From Chloroflexota bacterium (GTDB lineage: Bacteria > Chloroflexota > Anaerolineae > B4-G1), in contig QMOC01000214.1 of the NCBI GenBank assembly GCA_003648085.1, forward strand, positions 1 to 5,500: a stretch of 5,500 bases of DNA, read 5' to 3'. Shown here piece after piece: positions 1-4,721 of this stretch. The first letter of the stretch is position 1, and each line of letters begins with the position of its first letter. Both the position numbers and the translations under genes were made by a program. The notes below the pieces were generated by a model. That model was not told the DNA's origin and searched no databases. It was given only the letters and a program-made list of their open reading frames with translations.

Positions 1-171
1 GGGGTAGGGCGCGATTTTGGGGCGTGCAGCGGTCACCGCCGCGAGGAGCGTTGGCTGTGCCTGGAACTGAAACTGCTGGCCGATGTGGGTGTGGTGGGGA
101 TGCCCAACGCGGGCAAATCCACGCTCCTCGCGGCGGTGACCGCTGCACGCCCCAAAATCGCGCCCTACCCC
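1..171. repeat. Perfect 51-bp inverted repeat (arms 1-51 and 121-171), probable fold-back artefact at the contig end
   Basis: Bases 1-51 are the exact reverse complement of 121-171, separated by a 69-base loop (52-120). Pairing stops at 52/120. The right arm encodes conserved Obg residues just after the P-loop, so it is the authentic copy. The left arm occupies the place where the Obg N-terminal domain should be encoded. The left arm ends in codons for Glu-Glu-Arg directly before Trp-Leu-Cys-Leu-Glu-Leu, which suits native Obg. The inner 9-11 bases may therefore be native sequence acting as microhomology, with the true junction a little left of base 43. A snap-back chimera from amplification or assembly explains this better than a biological palindrome. 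The left arm has no stop in the Obg frame, so gene callers will extend the protein through it. Confidence 0.93.
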
Positions 172-864
172 TTCACCACCCTCCAGCCCAACCTCGGCGT
201 CGTCGTGCTCGATGACCAGACCGAGTTCGTCCTGGCCGACATCCCCGGCCTGATCGAAGGGGCGTCGGAGGGTAAGGGGTTGGGACACGAGTTTCTGCGT
301 CACATCGAGCGCACCCGTGTACTGATCCATCTCCTCGATGGCCTCTCCACCGACCCTCTGGCGGATTTCGCCGCCATCAACCGCGAACTGGCGGCGTTCG
401 GCCACGGCCTGGCGCAGAAAGCCCAACTGGTGGCGCTCAACAAGATGGACGAGCCCCGCGTGCGGGCGCGCTGGCCGGAGGTGCGGACGGCGCTCGAAGC
501 GCAGGGCTATCCGGCAATGGCAATCTCCGCGCTGACGCGAGAGGGCACACGGGAGTTGCTCTACCGCGCCGCGCAGATGCTGGCCGAACTGCCGGAGAAG
601 GTCCCGGCCCAGGAATTGCCCGTCTTCCGGCCTGGCGAGGACGAGGAAGCGTTCACTGTTGAACGGGAGGAGGATGGGTGGCGGGTGCGTGGTGCAGGGG
701 TGGAGCGGTTGGCGGCGATGACGGTGTGGAATTTGGACGAGGCAGTGCGCCGTTTCGAGCGCACGCTGGAGCGGATGGGGATCACACAGGCGCTGGAGGA
801 GGCCGGCGTGCAGCCGGGGGATGCTGTCCGCATCGGCGATAGGGAGTTGGTGTGGGAGGAATGA
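43..864 (+). CDS. obg: GTPase Obg/CgtA, 5'-truncated (G domain and C-terminal OCT domain)
   Basis: Obg is a ribosome-associated GTPase acting in 50S subunit assembly and stress/(p)ppGpp responses. The frame reads WLCLELKLLADVG and then G1 GMPNAGKST (97-123), the G2 threonines in YPFTT (169-180), G3 DIPG followed by LIEGASEGKGLG (from 238), G4 NKMD (439-450) and G5 SAL (526-534). The OCT (Obg C-terminal) domain runs from about 652 to 861 and contains VRGAGVERLAAMT and a GD.VRIGDRELVW ending. The glycine-rich N-terminal Obg fold of roughly 155 residues is missing because the sequence left of about 43 is an inverted copy of 121-171. The true start is therefore outside the window. GTG at 85 is not a credible start, since it would cut off the conserved LELKLLADV segment. 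The stop TGA (862-864) overlaps the ATG at 861, which couples this gene to the acetyltransferase. The family call is very secure. Confidence 0.96.
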   Translation, partial: EERWLCLELKLLADVGVVGMPNAGKSTLLAAVTAARPKIAPYPFTTLQPNLGVVVLDDQTEFVLADIPGLIEGASEGKGLGHEFLRHIERTRVLIHLLDGLSTDPLADFAAINRELAAFGHGLAQKAQLVALNKMDEPRVRARWPEVRTALEAQGYPAMAISALTREGTRELLYRAAQMLAELPEKVPAQELPVFRPGEDEEAFTVEREEDGWRVRGAGVERLAAMTVWNLDEAVRRFERTLERMGITQALEEAGVQPGDAVRIGDRELVWEE

Positions 865-1517
865 CAGATCCCCAGGCCCAAAGCCCAAAGCCCAAGCCAG
901 GGGTCGTGGTGCGCCCGGCTGCAGTCGAAGACATGCCCCGCGTGGGCGAGATCCTGGTCGAGGGTTTCACCCCTAAGTTTGGCGTCGTTTTTGGAAGCCA
1001 GATGGATCGTGCGCCTCGCGTCATAGCGCAGATAGAGCGGCTGAGGCTCGAACGGGGACTGTGTGCGCTGTTTGTGGCCGAGGTGGGGGGACAGGTGGTC
1101 GGTATGCTTGAACTTTCGGCGCGGCGTGAACGATTGCGTGACCTCTGGGGGCAACTGCAGATTATGCTGCGGGAGATCGGCCCGCTCCATACTTTGAGAG
1201 CCACTGTCGGGTTGGTGCTGCTGCACGGAGCGACGGTCTGGAACACGGCCTACGTGAGTAACGTCGCCGTGGCCGTCGGCTTCAGAGGTCGGGGCATCGG
1301 GTGGAAACTTCTGCAGAGCGCCGAAGGGTGGGCGCGGGCGCGTGGCAAGGGGAGTTTATCCCTGCACGTGGCGGCCTCCAACCCTGCTCGGCGCCTCTAC
1401 GAGCGTTTCGGCTTTCGGCTGAAGAGACGGAGCGAGGAGTGGCTGACCGAGTGGCTCTTTGGTATCCGCACCTGGCTGTACGTGGTCAAGCCGCTGGTGG
1501 GTGCTGGTGATGAGTGA
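861..1517 (+). CDS. GNAT-family N-acetyltransferase
   Basis: A 218-residue protein with the GNAT fold, predicted to move an acyl group from acetyl-CoA to an amine. The acceptor is unknown. Motif A is clear: VSNVAVAVGF followed by RGRGIG at residues 142-147, the pyrophosphate-binding loop. Motif B follows as NPARRLYERFGF at 174-185. An insertion of about 40 residues (WGQLQIMLREIGPLHTL...) sits between the strand ending GMLEL and motif A. The start is uncertain. ATG 861 gives an ATGA overlap with obg, but GGAGGA (855-860) abuts it directly. GTG 852 has AGGGAG (841-846) at 5-base spacing. GTG 909 has AGGGG (899-903) at 5-base spacing and begins exactly at the domain (VRPAAVEDM). Starting at 861 adds a low-complexity SPKPKP segment encoded by a heptad repeat. 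The gene overlaps nadD by 8 bases, so it belongs to the obg-nadD operon. It is noticeably G-rich on the coding strand compared with the genes at the right end. Confidence 0.88.
   Translation: MTDPQAQSPKPKPGVVVRPAAVEDMPRVGEILVEGFTPKFGVVFGSQMDRAPRVIAQIERLRLERGLCALFVAEVGGQVVGMLELSARRERLRDLWGQLQIMLREIGPLHTLRATVGLVLLHGATVWNTAYVSNVAVAVGFRGRGIGWKLLQSAEGWARARGKGSLSLHVAASNPARRLYERFGFRLKRRSEEWLTEWLFGIRTWLYVVKPLVGAGDE
877..896 (+). repeat. Heptanucleotide array, unit CCCAAAG (about 2.9 copies)
   Basis: Two perfect CCCAAAG units (877-883, 884-890) are followed by a six-base unit lacking one A (891-896), flanked by CCCAGG and CCAGGGG. The array lies 13 bases after the ATGA overlap of obg and the acetyltransferase and would encode the AQSPKPKP segment. 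The unit resembles the CCAAATC heptads at 4722-4763. The array may be an intergenic spacer absorbed into the reading frame rather than a functional N-terminus. Confidence 0.75.
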
Positions 1518-2130
1518 GAAGCGTGGCGTCTTGCGCCTCGGCGTCCTGGGCGGCACCTTTGACCCGCCGCACTACGGGCACCTGGCGTTGGCCGAGAACG
1601 GTCGTGTGCAACTCCGGCTCGATCGGGTCCTCTTCGTCCCGGCCAGACAACCGCCCCACAAGCCCAGCCGTCCCATCACACCGGCCCACCACCGCGTGGC
1701 AATGGTGGAGGCGGCCATCGCTGATAACCCGGCCTTCCTCCTTTCCCGCGTGGACCTGGATCGCACCGGCCCTCACTACACGGTTGAGACATTGGCCCTC
1801 TTGCAGCAGGAGTACCCCGGCGCGGAATTGTACTTCCTGATGGGTGGGGACAGCCTGGCCGAGTTCCTCACCTGGCGCGACCCGGCCGGCATTGTGCGGC
1901 AGGCCCGGCTAGGGGTGATGCGACGCCCTGGCTATGAGCCTGACCTGGCGGCGTTGGAGCGGATGGTGCCGGGTATCCGTGAGCGGTTGGTCTGGCTCGA
2001 TGTGCCGCGCCTGGACATCTCCGCTTCCGATCTGCGACGGCGCGTGCGCGAGGGTCTCCCATTGCGCTATCTGGCCCCGCCTACTGTCGAAGCCTACATA
2101 CGCCGGCAGCATCTCTACGAGGGTTGCTGA
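1510..2130 (+). CDS. nadD: Nicotinate-nucleotide adenylyltransferase NadD
   Basis: A 206-residue cytoplasmic enzyme that adenylates nicotinate mononucleotide with ATP to give deamido-NAD, the step before NAD synthetase. The nucleotidyltransferase signature GGTFDPPHYGHL is at residues 14-25, with both HxGH histidines. PPHKP follows in the mononucleotide-binding loop, then MGGDSLAEF (the GxD motif) and ISASDLRRR at 170-178, a variant of the usual ISSTxIR motif. The C-terminus YLAPPTVEAYIRRQHLY is typical. About 205 residues is normal for bacterial NadD. ATG 1510 is chosen because it lies just before the GGTFDP strand. It overlaps the acetyltransferase stop by 8 bases, GTG 1507 is a near-equivalent alternative, and there is no strong ribosome binding site, so translational coupling is likely. 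Obg-NadD proximity is common in bacteria, which supports the call. The stop TGA overlaps the next ATG by one base. Confidence 0.96.
   Translation: MSEKRGVLRLGVLGGTFDPPHYGHLALAENGRVQLRLDRVLFVPARQPPHKPSRPITPAHHRVAMVEAAIADNPAFLLSRVDLDRTGPHYTVETLALLQQEYPGAELYFLMGGDSLAEFLTWRDPAGIVRQARLGVMRRPGYEPDLAALERMVPGIRERLVWLDVPRLDISASDLRRRVREGLPLRYLAPPTVEAYIRRQHLYEGC
2119..2123 (+). promoter_or_regulatory. Ribosome binding site fixing the glycosyltransferase start
   Basis: GAGGG at 2119-2123 lies six bases before ATG 2130, inside the end of nadD. This favours ATG 2130 over the in-frame TTG at 2124 and indicates that the glycosyltransferase is translated from the same message as nadD. Confidence 0.6.
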
Positions 2131-3284
2131 TGCGCGTCGCCGTCAACGCCTGGTTCTGGGATAGCCCCACCACCGGCAGCGGGCAGTACACGCGGCGGCT
2201 GGTGGAGCATTTGGTCGCCATGGAACCAGGCTTGGAAGTTATGCTAGTTGCGCCCAAGGGGTGGGGGTTTCAGGTTGCAGGTTTCAAGTCTCAAGTTTCA
2301 GGTCATCCGCAACCTGAAGCCTCGAACCCGAAACCCGAAACAGGCAGCCTGAGAAAAGTCTGTTTTGAACAGGTCGCTTTCCCCCGCGCCTGCCGCCGTC
2401 TGGAGGCCGAGGTGGCCCACGTGCCCTACTGGGCGCCGCCGCTCGTGCCTTCGGTGTCTACTGTCGTCACCATCCACGACCTGATCCCGCTGCTGTTGCG
2501 CGAATATCGGGGCGGGCCATTGGTGCGGCTCTACACCGCGCTCGTCAGCGCCGCCGCCCGAAGTGCTGCTCTCGTCCTCACCGATTCGGAGGCCTCCCGG
2601 CGGGACATCATCGCCCACCTGGGGTTGCCGGCCGAGCGTGTGCGCGTCGTCTACCTGGCCGCCGACGAACGCTACACCCCGATCCCCGCTCCCGATGACG
2701 CACCAATCCGTGCACGCTACGGCCTGCCAGAGCGGTACGTGCTCTACCTGGGCGGCTTCGACGTGCGCAAGAACGTCGCCACGGCGCTGCGAGCCTACCG
2801 CCGGGCCGGGCCGGTCATCGGTGCTGCGTGCCCGCTGGTCATCGCCGGCCGTCTGCCGGAACGGGATACCCCCTTCGCGCCCGACCCACGCCGGTTGGCC
2901 CGTGAGCAGGGGATAGACGAGCGAGGCGTGCGTTTCGTTGGCTTCGTGGACGAGGCCGATAAGCCCGCATTCTACCGGGGCGCGGTGGCCTTCATCTTCC
3001 CCAGCCGCTATGAGGGCTTCGGCCTGCCGGTGTTGGAGGCGCTGGCCTGTGGCACACCCGTCGTGGGCAGCGACGTTTCCTCCATCCCTGAAGTCGTCGG
3101 CGATGCGGGAGTGCTGCTGCCGCCGGATGACGCAGGGGGGATGGCGGATGCGCTCATCCGATTGGCGACCGATGGGGACTTTCGCGCCGAACTGAGCCGC
3201 CGTGCGCTGGCCCAGGCGACTCGCTTTTCCTGGGAGCGCACCGTGCGCGAGACGCTGGCGGCATACCAGGAGGCAGTGGGCTAA
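2130..3284 (+). CDS. Glycosyltransferase family 4 (GT-B fold) protein with an in-frame heptad-repeat insertion
   Basis: A 384-residue retaining glycosyltransferase of the GT4 type, likely moving mannose or a related sugar from a nucleotide-sugar donor in glycan or lipid-linked sugar assembly. Donor and acceptor cannot be read from sequence. The N-terminal acceptor domain shows the GSGQYTRRL loop (16-24), FEQVAFPRA, HVPYWAPP (from 97) and TIHDLIPL (His116, Asp117). The C-terminal donor domain shows YLGGFDVRKN (206-215) and the EGFGLPVLE motif, an E-x7-E pair at Glu295 and Glu303, followed by ALACGTPVV. All core motifs are intact, and the length is near normal for the family once about 28 extra residues are allowed for. 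Those residues (about 46-73) are encoded by 12 heptads at 2267-2350, between the VMLVAP strand and KVCFEQ. The gene overlaps nadD by one base (TGATG) and ends the upstream operon. A promoter follows in the next gap. Confidence 0.94.
   Translation: MRVAVNAWFWDSPTTGSGQYTRRLVEHLVAMEPGLEVMLVAPKGWGFQVAGFKSQVSGHPQPEASNPKPETGSLRKVCFEQVAFPRACRRLEAEVAHVPYWAPPLVPSVSTVVTIHDLIPLLLREYRGGPLVRLYTALVSAAARSAALVLTDSEASRRDIIAHLGLPAERVRVVYLAADERYTPIPAPDDAPIRARYGLPERYVLYLGGFDVRKNVATALRAYRRAGPVIGAACPLVIAGRLPERDTPFAPDPRRLAREQGIDERGVRFVGFVDEADKPAFYRGAVAFIFPSRYEGFGLPVLEALACGTPVVGSDVSSIPEVVGDAGVLLPPDDAGGMADALIRLATDGDFRAELSRRALAQATRFSWERTVRETLAAYQEAVG
2267..2350 (+). repeat. Twelve-heptad array with inverted halves inside the glycosyltransferase gene
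   Basis: The left half, 2267-2301, is five in-phase heptads with consensus GTTTCAR, including one GTTGCAG and one GTCTCAA variant. Then comes a 7-base spacer (2302-2308). The right half, 2309-2350, is six in-phase heptads of the complementary type (such as GAAACCC, GAAGCCT, GCAACCT). The total is 84 bases, so the frame is kept. Complementary stretches can pair: 2269-2278 with 2309-2318 (10 bp), or 2297-2303 with 2312-2318 (7 bp, 8-base loop). It encodes a polar, Pro/Gly/Ser-rich loop that is not part of the GT4 core. Confidence 0.88.
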
Positions 3285-3299
3285 ATTGCGGCTTCCGAG

Positions 3300-3327
3300 T
3301 TGACAAACTTCCCGCTCCGAGTATAAC
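3300..3327 (+). promoter_or_regulatory. Predicted sigma-70-type promoter for the antitoxin gene
   Basis: A perfect -35 box TTGACA (3300-3305) is followed after 16 bases by TATAAC (3322-3327), one mismatch from the consensus -10 TATAAT. The transcript would start near 3334-3336, about 35 bases before the antitoxin ATG. The site lies just after the glycosyltransferase stop in the first true gap of the window, where a new transcription unit would be expected. Confidence 0.6.
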
Positions 3328-3337
3328 GTGGTCACGT
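3326..3337. promoter_or_regulatory. Candidate operator: 12-bp palindrome over the -10 box and start site
   Basis: ACGTG-GT-CACGT is a 5-bp inverted repeat with a 2-base centre. It overlaps the end of the predicted -10 box and the expected transcription start. Phd/YefM antitoxins repress their own promoters by binding short palindromes in this position, so this is a reasonable operator. The palindrome is short and could be chance. Confidence 0.4.
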
Positions 3338-3369
3338 GAGAGACTGCACCTGTTGATGAAGGGGATGCT

Positions 3370-3642
3370 ATGCCCGACGTTGGTGTGCGAGAGTTGAAAG
3401 CCCGTGCCTCGGAGATTATCCGGGATGTACGAGAGCGTCGCGCTCGATATGTGATCACCTACCGGGGACGACCGGTGGGCCTGCTGATGCCGCTGGAGGA
3501 AACCGGGGCGACTAGTACGCCCATCACCGGCGAGCCGGTCGCGGCTGCTTGGGAAGAATTGACCAGGCTGGGCGAGGAGATCGGCCGGGGGTGGCGTTCA
3601 CCCCTGACCAGCACGGAACTCTTGTCGGAAATGCGCCGGTAG
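3370..3642 (+). CDS. Type II toxin-antitoxin system antitoxin, Phd/YefM (prevent-host-death) family
   Basis: A 90-residue protein. Residues 1-45 match the Phd/YefM DNA-binding domain: VGVRELKARASEIIRDVRE, then a strand-forming RARYVITYRGRPVGLLMPLE ending. Family members dimerise, bind their own promoter and neutralise a partner toxin through a flexible C-terminus. Here that tail would be about 58-90, with a Trp-containing helix (AWEELTRLGEEIGRGW) and an ending TSTELLSEMRR of the kind usually paired with PIN-domain (VapC-type) toxins. ATG 3370 is supported by AAGGGG (3359-3364) five bases upstream and by the promoter at 3300-3327. No toxin gene follows. Only 77 bases separate it from the next gene, so it appears to be an orphan antitoxin. 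The family call is firm, but the nature of the lost partner is inferred. Confidence 0.88.
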   Translation: MPDVGVRELKARASEIIRDVRERRARYVITYRGRPVGLLMPLEETGATSTPITGEPVAAAWEELTRLGEEIGRGWRSPLTSTELLSEMRR

Positions 3643-3651
3643 GAAGTCGCT

Positions 3652-3699
3652 GTGAGCAGCACTTACACTAATGCCGAAAACCTCCCTAGCGTTGATTAA
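3652..3699 (+). other. 15-codon vestigial reading frame at the expected toxin position
   Basis: GTG 3652 is preceded by AGGAAG (3641-3646) at five-base spacing and begins 10 bases after the antitoxin stop, just where a partner toxin would start. It encodes MSSTYTNAENLPSVD and then TAA. The first residues resemble the short Ser/Thr lead-in before the first strand of some PIN toxins, but there is no DxS motif and no PIN domain. The simplest reading is a leftover 5' end of a deleted toxin. It could equally be chance or a tiny leader for the next gene. Confidence 0.3.
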
Positions 3700-3719
3700 A
3701 GAGACCGGCGGGTAGTCGT

Positions 3720-4721
3720 ATGGTGCCCCCATCCATTGACCGCTTTGTCGGCTGCATCCTGGGCCAGGCGGTCGGCGATGCGTTAGGTTTCCCGGTCGAG
3801 GGGTGGCCTGCGGAGCAGACCGCTACCACCGTCACCCCCTTCCCCGACCACTTCACCCCTCATCCCTGCGGCCTCTTCCCGCCCGGCCAGTACACCGACG
3901 ACACGCAGATGATGCGCGCTATCCTGACCTCGCTGGTCGAGCGGGGGCGGGTGGACCCCGAGGACATCGCGGCCCGCTTCGTTCCCCTCTGGCGGGATGG
4001 TGAGATTGTCGGACGAGGGGGCGCTACGACCGCCGCAGTCCTCCGCCTGATGGCGGGCATTTCGTGGCGCGAATCGGGCACCCCGGCTCCTCAGGCCGGT
4101 AACGGCTCCGCGATGCGCACCGCACCCCTGGGGCTGTGGCTCTACGATGACCCGACTGCATTGGCCCAGGCCGCCGCCGACGTGAGCCGCATCACCCACA
4201 CCGACCCGCGCTGCCTGGCCGGGGCGGTCGCCATCTCCGCTGCCGTCGCCTACGCCGTCAGCCACAACACGATAGACGCGAGCCCCTTCATCGGTTTCGT
4301 CGCCGGGCTGGCGCGTCCCTACCATGCCGGGTTCGCCGCCCTCATTGAGCACCTACCGCGCTGGCTGGAGACGGACGAGTCCGCTGCTGTGCAGGAGATC
4401 CGCCGCGCAGGGCTTCCCCCCGGACAGCGGCCCGATTGGCCTGGTATCAGCCCCTTCGTCATCCCCACCGTCCTCGTCTGTCTCTACGCCTTCCTGCGCA
4501 CCCCTGCCAACTACTGCGAGGCGGTGGGCTTCGTCATCGCCCAGGGCGGTGACGTAGATACCACAGGCGCGATCACCGGGGCTATCAGCGGCGCGTTCAA
4601 CGGCATCGAGGCCGTGCCGGAGAGTCTGGCCCGCGCCGTCACCGACCGGTGTCGCTACGGCTACGACGAACTCCGCGCCCTGGCCGAGCGGCTGTGGCAA
4701 CTCGAACATCCATCCCAATGA
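3720..4721 (+). CDS. ADP-ribosylglycohydrolase family protein (ARH/DraG-like)
   Basis: A 333-residue, all-helical, binuclear Mg-dependent hydrolase expected to cleave ADP-ribose from modified proteins or small molecules. The N-terminal GCILGQAVGDALG (11-23) is the family opening. YTDDTQM at 58-64 gives the first metal-binding motif (Thr59, Asp60, Asp61). GNGSAMR (127-133) and THTDPR (159-164) match the family, and GGDVDTTGAITGA from 276 gives the second metal site (Asp278, Asp280, Thr281). The usual GGDTDT has Val279 in place of the first Thr, a position between ligands. Length is normal for the family. The start ATG 3720 has only a weak GGCGGG (3707-3712) upstream but sits at the right distance from the first helix. 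The stop overlaps the next ATG (ATGA). Substrate cannot be told: DraG-like protein deADP-ribosylation or a free ADP-ribosyl compound are both possible. It is placed directly after an orphan antitoxin. Confidence 0.93.
   Translation: MVPPSIDRFVGCILGQAVGDALGFPVEGWPAEQTATTVTPFPDHFTPHPCGLFPPGQYTDDTQMMRAILTSLVERGRVDPEDIAARFVPLWRDGEIVGRGGATTAAVLRLMAGISWRESGTPAPQAGNGSAMRTAPLGLWLYDDPTALAQAAADVSRITHTDPRCLAGAVAISAAVAYAVSHNTIDASPFIGFVAGLARPYHAGFAALIEHLPRWLETDESAAVQEIRRAGLPPGQRPDWPGISPFVIPTVLVCLYAFLRTPANYCEAVGFVIAQGGDVDTTGAITGAISGAFNGIEAVPESLARAVTDRCRYGYDELRALAERLWQLEHPSQ

Noticed and set aside
1..171. Biological cruciform, terminator or attachment site
   Set aside because: One arm encodes conserved Obg residues and the other destroys the expected N-terminal domain. 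The loop is 69 bases with no T-tract. An artefact explains it better.
852..860. GTG 852 as the preferred acetyltransferase start
   Set aside because: It has a plausible ribosome binding site, but ATG 861 forms the ATGA overlap seen again in this window. The nine extra bases add nothing conserved, so it is kept only as an alternative.
85..864. GTG 85 as the start of Obg
   Set aside because: The conserved LELKLLADV segment lies in frame upstream of it. The gene is truncated by the inverted junction, not started at 85.
1459..1509. Upstream in-frame start for nadD
   Set aside because: The extra residues are the acetyltransferase C-terminal sequence in another frame and precede the normal NadD N-terminus at ATG 1510.
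2267..2350. CRISPR array or classic transposon at the heptad block
   Set aside because: The units are 7 bases with no unique spacers, and there are no flanking target-site duplications or transposase genes in the window.
3285..3369. Terminator after the glycosyltransferase
   Set aside because: No GC-rich hairpin followed by a T-run is visible. The only palindrome overlaps the promoter.
2298..3458. Long open frame on the - strand opposite the glycosyltransferase
   Set aside because: Its translation shows no family motif. It mirrors a well-supported + strand gene in GC-rich DNA, where antisense frames stay open easily.
3671..3715. Small frame MPKTSLALIKETGG as a gene or remnant of another protein start
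   Set aside because: It is only 14 codons with no ribosome binding site. A faint likeness to starts of YihY-type membrane proteins is too weak to support a call.
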